A stretch of DNA of 64,000 nucleotides, taken from the NCBI RefSeq assembly GCF_028389875.1, contig NC_084665.1, positions 93,291,435 to 93,355,434 of the forward strand, in the 5' to 3' direction. The DNA comes from Rhea pennata. Taxonomy: Eukaryota > Chordata > Aves > Rheiformes > Rheidae. The notes beneath the pieces were generated by a model that saw only the letters and a list, made by a program, of their open reading frames with translations, was not told the DNA's origin and searched no databases. The translations under genes and the position numbers were made by a program. Shown here in pieces: positions 1 to 13,303 of this stretch. Each line of letters begins with the position of its first letter. The stretch's first letter is position 1.

Positions 1-3000
1 TTGATTCCTTTTCTCATGGCCCTTCAGAACTTCACAGCTGACCCTGCTTTGAACAGAAATTTGGACTAGAGACTTCCTGAGGTCCCTTTGCACCTGCATT
101 AAATCCTAGGACCTGCTCTTCTTTGGTAGGAGAGGAGCTGAGGATTTTCATGTTTAGGTCATTTTAAGGAAGAAATTGAATGAAGCTACAGCACTAACTG
201 CATTCCTTGTCTCCCACCTTCAGTTTTCCATGTTCTTTGCTCATTGTTTGTTAGGCATGCTTATACTGTTTTCAGATGATGAACTATTTGTGCGAGATTT
301 CATGTCATGAAAGGGAGAAAGGGGGAATGGAAACAGGAGTATGTAATAATTTTTACTGTTCTATGTCAGCATCAACTGATGTTGTGCACAAACACACACC
401 CTTAGATTTTCAGCCAATTCCTTTTTCAATTTCTGTACACCTGTTCTGAGAGGCGGAGTATCACAGATGGATGAATTAAATTTTTCTTACTCTTCAGCAA
501 GGGTATTGTAATATCAATTTCAGTCTTCAGTGCTGTGTTAGCCAAAGAGAGCCTCGGAGCTTTCTTAAACATCCTCAGTCGTACGCATTCTTCATACCAC
601 AAGCTAAAAATATTAGAGTAGCTGGCACAGCAAATTGACAGAACAGCTAAAACCTTTAGTCTGCTAAACAAATTAAAATAGAGAAAAGCTATCCTGCAGA
701 CATTACAGGTACATTTGAGCAGATCTAGTGGAGTCCAGAGGAGGAAATTTAACACAAGAAAGATACAAAAAGTATTCTGAGTTCTTAAATGTAACAGTTG
801 TTTTACTTACCAAAATAAAAAACAGGAAGGTGAAGAAGAGTGGAGAAATTCGGCAAGACCATAAAAATCTCTGAGACTTAAATATCTATGTGGTAGGAAT
901 CTTACAGCTAGGAACTCGCAGGAAAGACTTATGGCCAGATTTCCAAGAGTACTGAGATGTCTGGGAGCCAGGCCTGAGGCCCTTTGGAAAAAAGCAGAAT
1001 AGGGACTAGAATAGACTTGATGGGGAGATCTATGACCTGACTTACCTTGTGAGGTAGCAATGCTAAAACTGCCACCCTACAAAAGCATTGCACAGCTCTT
1101 CCTAGTTCTTATATACACCTATTTATCTGTTTATTTTATGTCAGAATATACTAGGCTCTGGTCTGGAGTGTCTCCAAGAATGCCTCAATCCTGGCAATAC
1201 TGACAGTATCTTTTAGGACTGAGGAAATGCCATGGAGGTTTCACAAACTCAGTATGCCTCCTGCCTGCACCATGAGGAGCCTAATCTGGCAGTGTTCCCA
1301 GAGCTTTCCAATACAAAAAGAGGAGGAGAGAGATTACATCTTTATTCTTTAATTGGAGCTCCCCTAGGTTGTGGGATATCTGTATCTAGTATCTAAACCC
1401 ATACTTCAGTCCTTCAGAAATCCATTAATTACAGAGCCAGAAGATATGCTACTGAGGCAGAGGAGAGAAGGGATCTGGAAGGAGGTGTTAGTTGAAACTA
1501 TTTAACTTTTTATTAAATTAAATCATGGCTCCCCCCCAAATACTCCTTCTCCTCCTTGCTTCAAAAAAGGGACAAGTGTCCTTGTCTCTGACAATTTCCC
1601 TAAAATGTTTTTGACTTTAAAGATAATGATTAAAAACATTATCCATGGAAAAGGAGCACTGATGCTCCAAATCCTATCCTGCTGAATGTACATTATTGAA
1701 CATTCAGTGGCAGAAGGACAAGAGCTTGGGAACAGCAACCCTTGAACCCTCTGGCAAATGCTCTAACTTCTGGGATAAGGGCTCTCCATCTACCTGCTTT
1801 GCCTCATCGATACTGACCCAGTCCCATAATGGAGAACAGGAGGCCTAAGAACATTCTTGTGTCTCTGAGTATCCAGCAGCTTTGGGATGAAGACACTCTC
1901 TTGCATGTCAATGCATCTCTGCCTCTCTGAAGGAGCCAGAGGCTCTAACTCTCTGCTACTGAGTGAGTGCTTTACCTGCTTAGTAATTGTAGAAGGACAG
2001 ACAACCTCTTTCAGACGTATACTGAAAGTGCCAGCCTCACTTTTGGGGAGTACCTCAAGTGTAGGGGTATTTCCTGATATCTTGGGTAAGGTGCCCAAGA
2101 CATGGGCAGAATATAAAAGTCACTTCTTATATTCAGTGTATCTCATTGTATTCCCCAGCCAACGCTTGGAGTGGGCTGGCTTTAAGGACCAGAGCTGAGA
2201 TGGTAAAATCCTCCTGAAGTCCTGTGAGGTGGAGCCTGCACACCTAGCTTAGACTGTAGAAATCTCAATAGACGAATTGACGCCTAAAGACCTACCTTGT
2301 AAATCCAGCACCACTGACCGAGATCTTGAGAGCTGTTTGCAATACTGTCATTTTCACCTGCCCCAATGAAGAAAGCCTTGAAGATAGAATTGTCTCTTGA
2401 TCGTGATGGTTTTAGTTCCTTCAATAAAATGTGGGTTCAAACTATTTCCGCTGCAAATAGTGACAAAATTCCAGTCTAAGTATTATTTTAAAGAAAAAGC
2501 TGAATTTGGTTATATTGCAGGTCAGACAGATGTTCCATCCAAGGAGCCAAATCATTACTAACTATTATATTTGTGTGTTATTGCAGAACCTCAGAACCAC
2601 AGTCATGGGCCAGGACCCCATGGTAATGAATAATATATAAAAACAGGGCAAATATCTTTCCTGACATTTGTCTGAGAAACCCACTGGCTTCAGTGTGGTT
2701 ACTCAGGCTGTAAAGAGGCAGCTCATTTGACCTAACAAATAAACCATCTTAACATTTTTATACAAAAAGTACAAGAAAGCGTTCAAAATCAAACTGTAAA
2801 ACTCAGGTTCGTCATCAAAATAAGTACATGCAGCCTCTCTCGTTATTAACTCCAGCATTCACCAGCTTTTAAATCAGCCTCAGTAACAAATAGCAATATA
2901 TTTTTTCTTCTTGGAAACAAAGAATATCAAGAGAGCTTGCTTTTTCTTTTCTTTTGGTATTTTTTCTATGTTGTTGGTTTCCAAAGAGTCAGACTGGCCA

Positions 3001-3950
3001 CATACCTAGAATAGCAAATTTAGGTGACACAGAAGTTGATTATAAAATTATTTTAATGCATATTTCTATTTATGGTTAGAATAGAAAAATAAAATCTTGC
3101 TAGTAAATAATTCTTAAAATACGACTGTGATTAGACCAAAGTGTTCTGACTGGTAGACAAGTTTTACTAGCTGTACACACTAACTTATTTTGCTGATGAT
3201 CATGACTAGGCTATACCTAGGAACTGGCCAAAACATGCCACAGAGTTGGAGATGTCCTAGAATTTGCATGAGAAAACTACTTTATTGCCTTCTTTCGATC
3301 TTAAATAAATAACAGGGTACTGTGTGTGCTGAAAGGGAATCATTTATGTTGGACTGAAACAGAGAAGGAAAAAAAGATGCAAAGGCCAGAATAAAAGTAG
3401 GCTGGATGCCTGGAAATAAATATGAGTATATTAGAAAAATATTTCAAACTAAGGATGTGAAAAATGGAAACCCCAAACCAGAACTAGGGAAGGAACTTAA
3501 TAAAATTTGGTTTTACGACTAAGAAGTGGCACAATACCAGCCCAAAGCAGGGTAAGATCTCTTCTGAGATCTGGAAAAACAGGGAAAATTTGTGCTCCTT
3601 AACTACTCTGATATGAATCCTGAACAACTCATTTGGTTTCTTCAGATTACTCTACAGTTGATCTAAAACCTTTTACCCAAAACTCCTGCAAAAGCAGGAT
3701 GATCATAATGTAACCTCCTTGTGGAAACAAGAGAGATTACCTGTGTCAATCTACCTGTGGTATCACAGGTTTAATCTGACTAAAACAAGATCTGGTTCTC
3801 AAAAAGTACAGTCACCATACCAAGGACCACTGGCAATAGCACAAGCTTTTCCTCTTGGAGCTAGACGAACACCCTTGATCTGCCTGGATACACCAGTCAA
3901 CCACTTCTACCCACCCTGGCAAAGATGCAGAGTGATATGATAGCATACAC

Positions 3951-4030
3951 TAAATATAAATTAATTATATTAATTAATAGATTATAATTATAATAAATAT
4001 AATTAGAGTTATTATGTATAATTAATATAA
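3951..4030. repeat. AT-rich simple sequence
   Basis: About 80 bp of almost pure A/T built from taat/ttaa/aatta words, with only a few G bases and no C. Low-complexity DNA. Open frames across it reflect composition. Confidence 0.9.
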
Positions 4031-5748
4031 CAACTCTCCTTATTTGCTTCCTGCCATGGAGTGTGGGAAGACTTTTTCTTCGAACACTTTTCATAGCTTT
4101 ACCATTTTAAATATTAAGAAATATCAGCCCAAATCTACTAGGTGGTATATGGCCAAATGGTGATAAAAGGTTAAACATTGCCATGAAACCATGACTAAAA
4201 TGAGAATCTTTCTGATATTCTACCTCTGATTTACAGTACATATTATAAGATTGTTTTTCTGTTGTTTTTGCTGCTCCATCATGAACAATATCTCTTTTGT
4301 GGCTGCAAAATAAAGAAAACTGGGTCATCATGTTTATAATAATACATCAGAAAAAATAGTGTTCTCTTAAACACAATGGAGTCTGGAAATGTTGGCGACA
4401 GAAGGACCACGAAGCCTTACTGGGAAATTTTCTGTAAAGGGAAAGATAGAATGGTTACAGAGAGAGATCAAGAGTATGGACAGGAGAAACAAAGGAAGGC
4501 CCAAGGAACAAAAAATGCACTGAACTGTAAATACTAATGAAAAACTAAAGAAAATTACCTACAGTGGAAAAGGTAAGAATGGAGAGATCCAATACGTAAA
4601 ATACTAGAAGCAAAACCTTTTCAAAAGGTATTTAAGAATAGCATATAATAAAAAGGCTTTTGAGAAAAGATGCCTTAAAAAAATACTGAAGGAGCAGGAA
4701 AACCCCATCAAACTGGAAGCCTGATAGAGACAGAAAAATAGGCATGTCTGAAGCAATGAATATTGAGAAGAGACATTAACAGCAAGAGGCAAAACAAGAT
4801 TTCAGACAAATACTGGAGGACTTGTACTGTATGTAGGCAAATTAGATGACAGGCAAAGGAGCAATTAGTAGAAAATAAGTCTGTCATTTAATCCTAGGAG
4901 CTGGTTAGAACCCAAGCGGATGAGAAATGTGGTTTAAGTGGTTTCTCTATGATCAGCATCCCAGAAGCCCAACTAAAGAACATAAACAAAGATGGTGTCA
5001 ATCATGCTTGTTGGAAGTGAAATGGCACATAAATGGTTTAACTCCATCCCTGAGGGTTAAATATTGATTCCAACTTTGTTTTTGGTATTCAGCCTAAATT
5101 TAAGAAAACCCCAATGTTCCATTTACTGTCCAGAATCTTTGACATTCTGCTTCTTTCATAAGTGAAAAGATCACTGATCAAACCAAATTCAACAAACGTC
5201 AAAGACATTCCTTCAAAGCCAGTATGTGGTCTCAAAACATTTCTCTTCTTGGCAATGGTTGAGAGCAAGAAGATTAGGTCTAAGAGGAGATGATAATTAT
5301 TATTTTTAAGGAAAGGTATTCATATTTAGTCATACATTCCATCCACGACATTCTGCTCAGAAGTTATTTGTAATTCCAGGAGGCTGTACATCACTGGCTC
5401 CCCTGAGACCCTTGGGGTTAGCTGTCATGGTTAGTCACTGGAAAACTCTTCTCCACACAGACATCTGGTAGGCCATGCAACAAAGCACAAGTACAGGTTT
5501 TTACTTTGGGGGGCAGATTTCCCCAAAGCTTCAGGCTATAGGGCCTGCTGGGATACGCCAAGCTCATGCTCATAAGCATCACCACAGACGTAGGAAAAGA
5601 ATGCCTTGACAGAGCTACTGCTCTGTAAACTCCAGCTGTGCTTCTTAAAAGTAATTAAAGTTTTAATTTTATGAATAAAGCTTTATTTTATAAAATAAAA
5701 ATAAACAGCAGGAGCTTATCTGCAAAGATAATTTTATATGTGTAGATG

Positions 5749-5808
5749 CATATATATATATTTATACATCCATATAGTGGTGTGTATATATATATATATA
5801 CATATATC
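5749..5808. repeat. (TA)n-type microsatellite, interrupted
   Basis: Two TA runs (about 5750-5760 and 5784-5800) are joined by a short interrupted stretch and flanked by catata words. Alternating TA of this length can extrude cruciforms and is often length-polymorphic. Confidence 0.93.
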
Positions 5809-8268
5809 TTCAGGTCTTTAATAGATACCCTGTAGTACTGATCAGCACAGCTGTCACAATATAGTATTAGCAATTTTTTAGTGCTCACAGCTATTAATAA
5901 CCAGCTATAAACTTCAGGATTAAGAAAAGCAGCTAAAAAGGTCTTGCTTTTCTGAAATACAACACCTTCCAGGAGGTGGGGCATAATGTAGTTGCATAGT
6001 GAACATTACACTGACTCAAGCACATATGATACTCTAGGCCTACCACAGCCTTAAATATTCCAAGTGTTAACTGGAGGGAATAAACAATTAGTTTATCTCA
6101 AAGTTAGATATGTGAGCAAAGGAAGCAGAAAAGAAGGTGAACTTGGCATTAATGGTGATTGCATCATATCTTCTAATGGAGTAAAGGTAAACCATCAACG
6201 TGACCTTTACTTGAGAAAACATTTGTCTGGAATAAGGAGACAGAATAACTTCCAAAGTCTGTTGGGGTCAGGTTTGCTCAAGAACTTTTTGGGTGCCTGC
6301 ATATCTCCAGGGATCTGGGCCAGCTGACCCTAACTACTTCCTCATAGAGCTTTGGCCAACACTGCCCCTTGTAGTGACTGTCTTCTTTGCATCACTCTGG
6401 TTTTCAAGAAAATTATCTGCGTGCTCTTTGCACATATCAGTCCTTACACTCCCAGATTTCCATTAATGAGAGACCCAAAAGCCTGATCAAAGCTACTACA
6501 CCACGCTGTCATAAAGTATTTTCCATGTGTGCAGCAATGCATCCAAGTTGGATCAGACCTACCATGGGAGGCTAGTCCAACTCTGCCTTGCATAGAGTGC
6601 TCAAAGTGTCTGAAATGCACCAATTCACTGCATGAAGTCATGCAGCATCCTGGATTTTCATACAGCCAGAAGGGCAGGTGGGCTGATGATCTGCTCCCAA
6701 AACCAATAGAACAAGGAGGCCTGACCCTTTGGGCAGACTCCTAACTGCATTGCAGCTAATACAAGGATTTTGAGATGTCTCTTGTAATTAACAGTCAGCA
6801 AAGTTAGGAAAGAGTGACATTTTTTTCTTCCTTTCTCATTTCCAGATTTCTATCTCCAGTTGCCAGTTTTGGGGCCAGACTACAGTGACTGCTTTCCTCT
6901 ACACGAATAGAACCAACAAACAAAATTTCTTCGTGTACACAGGTTTCTGCAGGCTCACAGAGCTATTTTTGTACACGCCAGTGACAAACAAAATTTACCA
7001 AATGTTTTCCAGATTTTTTGCGTTATTTATTTCCTAACTCACTAGCAAATGTTATTTATCTCCACTACCTTAATAACAACGCCCTGCTGAAGCTGACATA
7101 GGAAGAGGCAGGCAGAAATACTGCTCTTTCTTAACACACAACTTTATTGGTGTTTCTGCACCAACTATGATTCTTGGCAATCCAGTCCAACCTTTCCCAG
7201 CCTTGGTCAATGAAGTCATAGCGAGAATACCCACAAAGACTGATTGAAATTCTGCTCATTCATGTTAGACGGGATATTCAGTGTGCCCTAGAGAGAAGGC
7301 AATACCTCCCCATGCCCCACGAGAAACAGCTCGTTCTCACTGCCATTGCAAGCACTGTGTGTCACATGCTCTCCAAAAGAGAAGGCAAAGCACTGCTTGG
7401 GAACTTAGGATCCCAAGATCTATGGACTGGTTTTCCATTTCTCTAGTTCACTGAATGCCACATGACTAGCTGGGTTATTCTTTCTGAGTGAGTGTGGGAA
7501 GCAGTGCTCAGTGCCTTTATCACACCCATATGCTTCTTCAAGAAGCTAGGATGAAGATGGCTGAGATTGCCATGTTGCATGTCTATGTCTTAAGACTGGT
7601 AACTCCTTAGTAGGTTTACTGTGGTGACAGTTATCTCAACAAGTATCAAAACAAATCACTGAAGTGTTCTATGTATTTATTTCACATTCAGCTTGCATGT
7701 ACTCTGTGCACGCATATGTGCCTGTCTGCCTTCAAATTTAACAATCTTATTCCACCCATAATCCAGTAGCTTTTGAAGCTGGTGGACAATCTCAGTTACT
7801 TGTGACAGAAGACTAGGGCTCTCAATGGGTATTTATACAGTGTTTCTGTATTCAAAAATTAAGCCCAGTCCTTAGACCAAGCAGCACAGAGTAGTTCACA
7901 TCTGTTCTTGTTGTATGTGCTCATTTTCTCTTCCTTTCTAGAATGCACAGAATGAAAGTGAGTCCTTCCTTATTTTTACATTTTTTTTAATCTTGTTGAC
8001 ATTTTCATAGGCTACAGCAGATCAAAGCTATGCTATTGTAGGTACAGTCTTTCAGTAGTGTTAGAAAATGTTCACTCTTCTGCCAGAAATTGTATTTTTA
8101 TCAAAAATTAAGCATGAGATTCATGTTGAATTTGACAGGTTAAATGGGAGATAGTTAAAATTAACAGTACCGACTCTTCTGTTTATTTTCAACTATGTCA
8201 ACAAAATGTATTTTATTATGGCAACATTTTGCATTTTAATAATTTTTCCATTATTCCATTTTGCCTTT

Positions 8269-8292
8269 TAGATGCTAATTTAGATGCTAATT
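8269..8292. repeat. Perfect 12-bp tandem duplication
   Basis: Two adjacent copies of tagatgctaatt (8269-8280 and 8281-8292) in A+T-rich sequence about 240 bp upstream of the CR1 insertion. A slippage product; no further context. Confidence 0.88.
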
Positions 8293-8546
8293 ATCTTTCA
8301 ATACATATTTCATTTTTTATATTGCAATTCTGACATTATCCAAGTGAAATATCGCAATGGTCTAAACTTTTTTCTTTTTTTTTCTGGAGCAGTAGGCCTA
8401 TAACTCACTCAGATTCTCTTTATTTACTACATTCAGTAGAGCTCAGTAGATAATGAAGTTAGTCTAAGACTGAGCCAAAAAGTTGAAGGAGAAATTTAGT
8501 TCAGGTCAGATCAGAACAGAACAAATTCAAATAGAAGCAAGTTAAC

Positions 8547-9103
8547 ATGAGCTAGCAATGTGCCTCTGTGGCCAGGAAGGCCAATGGTATCCTGGGGTGC
8601 ATTAGGAAGAGTGTTGCCAGGAGGTGGAGGGAGGTGATCCTGCCCCTCTCCTCAGCCCTAGTGAGACCTCATCTCGAGTACTGTGTCCAGTTCTGGGCTC
8701 CCCAATACAAGAGAGATGTGGAGCTACTGGAGAGAGGCCAGCATAGGAGTAGCCAAAGATGATCAGAGGGCTGGAGCACCTGCCCTCTGAGGAACGGCTG
8801 CGAGAGCTGGGCCTGTTTAGCCTGGGGAAGAGAAGACTGAGGGGGGATCTTATCAATGTGTACAGGTACCTGAAGGGAGGGTGTCAAGGGGACGGGGACA
8901 AACTCTTTTCAGTTTTCCCGTGTGACAGGACAAGAGGCAATGGGCAGAAACTGAAGCACAGGAAGTTCCGCCTGAGCGTGAGGGGGAATTTCTTCCCTGT
9001 GAGAGTGATGGAGCCCTGGCACAGGTTGCCCAGAAAGGTTGTGGAGTCTCCTCTGGAGATATTCAAAAGCCACCTGGACGTGATCCTGTGCAACATGCTG
9101 TAG
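8547..9103 (+). pseudogene. CR1 ORF2 C-terminal remnant (post-reverse-transcriptase region)
   Basis: Two overlapping frames together cover the last ~185 residues of the CR1 ORF2 polyprotein. The first (from 8547) has a premature TAG at 8553-8555, where the family normally has glutamine. It continues with the conserved KANGILGCI and [15 protein letters not shown] motifs. Around 8735-8760 the reading frame shifts, and the second frame carries the [20 protein letters not shown] and RRLRGDLI motifs and ends at a TAG at 9101-9103. In intact CR1 this part follows the catalytic RT domain. The catalytic YADD segment and the upstream endonuclease are absent because of 5' truncation. It is not functional. 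Open frames on the opposite strand (for example 8884-9354) are shadows of this remnant. Confidence 0.92.
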
Positions 9104-9175
9104 GTGAACCTGCTTGAGTAGGGGGGTTGAATTAGATGATCTCCAGAGGTCCCTTCCAACCTCAACCATTCCGAG

Positions 9176-9194
9176 ATTCTGTGATTCTGTGATT
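9176..9194 (+). repeat. CR1 3'-terminal octamer microsatellite
   Basis: Just over two tandem copies of an 8-bp unit (attctgtg) close the CR1 fragment. In the CR1 family this terminal octamer is thought to take part in 3' recognition by the reverse transcriptase. It marks the exact 3' end of the insertion and gives its orientation (+). Confidence 0.9.
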
Positions 9195-12100
9195 TTAGAT
9201 GCCTCATTGAAATTGCTTTCAAATTTGGGATGGTTGGACTGTTTCTTACCAGTGTGGGCCTTTTGGGCTTAATAAATATAGATTGACAGGACACTTGGAG
9301 GAATCTTTCTTTCCTTCTCTCCCACCTTGCTTTTTGTCTTTGGGAAGATGACAAGAATCTTCCCGAAGATTCTTATAATTCATAAGCAAGAGAGTTTCCT
9401 TTACTTTCGTGGAACTAGCTGTGAAAACAGGCTAAAACCAACAGATACCAGGAGTTTTAACTCTGTTCATTACTCTATTTCTGATGTTGCTTAGGTTGCA
9501 ATACGATATTAACTACAAAGAAAGACCTTGAACTATATCTGATTCAGACAATTCTTCTCTTGGTGGATATCAAGTCTAATCTTCTTCATTTTGATCTTCT
9601 CCATTGCTGGTGGTTATGATTTGGCTTCTCTGCCTTAGAGACCACTTTCTGCTATTGACCTGCTGGCTGAGCTCCTCATAAATAAAAAGACAGGCCTTCC
9701 TTGTTTGCCATTATCTTATCTGAGACTTTTACTCAAATAACAAAAAATTTAGTGTTTCCTGGGCTGGTGAATTCATGGGTTAGATCCTGTCCTCTGCAAA
9801 ACATTCAGATTCAACTCAAATTATCTTGAATATCTCCTTCCTCCTGAGACCCATCTGAATATTGCCTTGAAAAATGCCTGCTTCAAATGGTCATTAAAGT
9901 GAAAAAAATAATTTCCCATGATGGTTCTCTAGCAACCAGGTTCTGCTCCCACCAAAGTTATTGCTACTTTTAATTGCTATTTGATGGTACCCAGGAGGGC
10001 CTGAGGTATTTCTAAATATGGGTAGGAAAAGTAGGACTAATACCTGCAGCAGTTTGCAAATGTGTTGTGGGGATAGGGAAGACAACAGAATAGAGAAACT
10101 CAGTGAGAGGGAAAAATTATGAAGAGTGAGACTGCACTGCTTGGCTTGAGCCTTACTGCATAAAGCAAAGGGATAGAAAGTCAAACATTTTAAACAACTA
10201 GAATACACTGTACCATTTCCTTGGAAGTATCATCATAGAAAATAATTTTTAAAGATGGATCTTAATGAAAAGAGAGCAGAGCTCTTGTCACAAGCTCATA
10301 AAAGGGTTTGCTTTAGCAGTGATTTCAGTGGCAGCTTGATTAAATTAATTCTTACCTTTTTTGCCAGAATGGCAGCAGGCATGGAATAAAGTCAGAGCCA
10401 ATGACTACTCTGGAAATATTGGCAGCAGAAACATTGTATTTCTTGAATATTCTGCCATTTTGAAATTTAATAACAGCATTATATTTATAGAATACAAATT
10501 AATTACTGACATTTTAATCTCCCCATTATTTTTTCTAAAGATAAAATTTTCTGTAACTGTTTGTTGCTACTGTTTAACAGGCTGTGGACAAAACAAAATA
10601 TGAGTACTTTTCCTTAGAAAATGATGCGGTTTCAATAGATTTTAACATTATTCTACACACAAAAGGAGTTTTTTTTCAGAAACTACTTTAGGCTGGTCAC
10701 ACCCCAAGGCTGGCTTGGGAAAACAAATCTAGGAACCTCTTTATTTTAATCTATTTTTCTAAGAAAAAACTGCATCACTAACTCCATAAGATTTAAAACT
10801 TGCTGTGGTGTGAGCCACAAGACTTTCTGCAGCTAGTTATAGTGTTATTTTGGTCTGAAACATCACCAAAAATAACTAGTATAAACTCATTATTTTTAAA
10901 GAAAACAAACTTATTTTTGTAGAAATTCAGAATGCATACATTTTTGTATGGACTTGTAATATTGATTGAAGCCAGTACTAAGAATTAAACAGTCTTTTAA
11001 AAATATATGCCTTTTTCCTGCAAAAGAGCTTGATGAATCCTGCAGCAAGTCACCTTAGATTTCTCCAAGGAACAACATTATAATTGTTATTATTCATATA
11101 GAAATAGTATCTAAATACTTCAATGATTTTCAAGCCCCAGGGTGTTAAGCTATGTACAAGATTTAACAAGAGACTGACATTGCTCCATAGCACTCCTGTT
11201 TGAGATGGGAAAGCAGCCCAAAGGATAGGTGATGGGAAAAACTAAAGACACTGAGGCAGGAGTGGCACAAGACGTGCAACGGAGACAAGACAAAATTGAA
11301 ATCTCAGTGCAATACTTGTTCCGTGTAGGTTTTGTCAGTGTGGTAATGACATATTGTCTGTATGATGTGGGATAATATCAAGGCTGAAACCCTGGCACAG
11401 TAAAGTGGCAGAATTTCTCCATCCAAGTCATCAGCAAAATGCCTGTTGAGTGAGTGACTGAAGCCTTGTATTTCAACACAGTTTGTGCCTGCTTCCAGCA
11501 CTTGCTTAATCAATTTTTTTTTTGCAGTTTTCTTTTATAGGGTTACTGGAAATTTTTCTTATTAATGCTCAGTGACCTCTCAAGTTTTCTGTGTTTACAG
11601 ATATTGAAAGTTTTCAATACACAGAAGGAAATCTTTTAGGTAAGTCCCACCAGGCTCTCATAAATATTGTTTTTCAAAGAATCCATCTTCTCCATCCTTT
11701 GTTGCACATCACTACAAGCACAATTGTGTTTTAGTATCCTAAACTGTTTATTGTATTCAAAAGTCTATGACATATACTCTAATCATGTCAATATAAATTT
11801 TCTAATTCTTTCTTAGTGATGCAATGCTTATGAATACAATATATTACAACATCTAAACAAAGTTTTAGAATCTTTTGGCAGAGATTGCCTTCGGATTCCA
11901 GATTCAGAAATATAAAGAGCTCCAGCAGAGCAATAAGCTTTCTAGAACCAGAAGTATTTAAAATTTGAACTGATTTGATTACTCACTCAAAATAATATTG
12001 ATCGTGTATGTAATTATTTCTCTCACTGTGAACAGCTTGTGGACTAATGGACTCTCTCATTATTAAATTGTTTTTGACTCATAAATATTCATAGAATAAT

Positions 12101-13254
12101 CAGGATCATTTTCGGCTTTGGGATGTTCACCAGATGTTCACTCTGACCACTTCTTCTTGTTTTTTGTACTGTGTGATTGGCCACTCAAACCATATGGCAT
12201 TGTTTCCACTCCCTGAATCAGTGACAAATGTTTAAATCTGGATACTGATGAAAAACAAAAGTGCACTTCCATTATGAATCTTCAGATGAAAATATCATGT
12301 CCCAAAAATCTTTCATTTTTCATTGTGAGCATTTTTACCCATTCCATGTGGATATCCAAGTAATGATGAATAACATAATACATAAAAGTAATCCTACGGC
12401 ACTGTTTTTTCTCACAGTTTGCACAAATCATTCATTTTCTCATTTGACAAGGTCTAACTTTACCCCAGGGTCTAAATTTTAGCCACAGCTAAAATGCTTG
12501 GACTTTTGTTGTCATCATCATTTAGATTTGTTATTTCTTCAATGAAACCAATGTATTGATTAAATCAACATATTTGCTTTTCAAAAAGTGCTTTCAAATA
12601 AATATTTCTGGGCAAAGCAGACATATTGGCTCTTTTCTTTAAGAAAATAAATACCATTGCAGGAATATTAGGGGAAAAGACATATAAATTGGCACTTCTT
12701 TTAAAGATTTCTGCACATAGCAACACATTTTTTTCACAGTTATATAAAAGTCAACTTTTCTTGAACATTTCTGAGAAAACTAACACTTTTCTTCAATATT
12801 TGGAAGTGATTCCTACAGTGTATGTCTTAAACTTCCAAAGTTTAAGACTATTAAAAACACTGTCCACATAGCATATTTCATAATACTAGGTTACTCTATT
12901 CATGCCCTTATATCAGTCATCACATTGGTATCTAAATGCACCAAAAATGTTTTTATATTAAAAAAATGACTTCTTAGAAATCACAAAAAGTAACTCTAGA
13001 TAGTGGGCAAGAGTTTGTTCTTTACTCAGTATCAATCCATATCTTAAAACACGACCAAAGAGATAACAGAAAAATATTGTTGGTAAACATGGCTTCTATT
13101 GAAATTTATACAACCGTCTGAAAAATGAGAAATAATCTGGGGACATGAACAGGTAAGCACATTACCACAGATCAAAACGGAGGCAATTCAGAGTAACAAA
13201 GTGGGAAATATTTTCCTAAAAATCTATGATAGAGGCGGTTTTACAATATACGAT

Positions 13255-13303
13255 GCAGTAGAGCCGATCTGATGGTCACAGTTGTCCTTCTATGATTCTA
13301 TGA
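13255..13303 (+). mobile_element. Probable old CR1 3'-end remnant
   Basis: A ~50-bp stretch contains 'gatctgatggtcacag' followed by 'tctatgattctatga', the order of elements at the very 3' end of many CR1 families (a gatct-gatggtc segment, then a tctatgat-type repeat). The body upstream is not recognisable, so this would be either an extremely short insertion or a highly diverged one. The resemblance is by eye over a short length and could partly be chance. Confidence 0.5.

Larger units (their letters stand above)
1..8534. other. Unique intergenic/intronic DNA
   Basis: Apart from the two AT-rich simple repeats and one 12-bp duplication listed separately, I recognise no gene, RNA gene or interspersed repeat. 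Open frames are up to 109 codons, scattered over both strands, with no family motif and no coherent splice chain visible by eye. Confidence 0.7.
8535..9194 (+). mobile_element. CR1 non-LTR retrotransposon, 5'-truncated 3' fragment
   Basis: About 660 bp matching the 3' end of avian CR1 LINEs. Similarity begins near the 'aacatgag' segment at 8544. It runs through the C-terminal part of the reverse-transcriptase ORF, then a short 3' UTR with the familiar 'gaggtcccttccaacctcaa' type segment near 9146-9165. It ends in an octamer-type tail (attctgtg repeated) at 9176-9194. CR1 elements move by target-primed reverse transcription and are usually 5'-truncated, lack a poly-A tail and end in a short 3' microsatellite, all of which fits here. 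The sequence upstream of about 8535 no longer resembles CR1, so this is the likely truncation point. The insertion is dead: it has an in-frame stop and a frameshift. Recognition is by recalled family features, not by a database search. Confidence 0.95.

Noticed and set aside
3719..3940. 73-codon frame with a faint retroviral-integrase-tail flavour (YQGPLAIA...)
   Set aside because: Only a few residues resemble anything; no flanking LTR, primer-binding site or other pol segment is seen.
8884..9354. 156-codon open frame on the minus strand
   Set aside because: Antisense shadow of the CR1 ORF2 remnant, extending past its 3' end.
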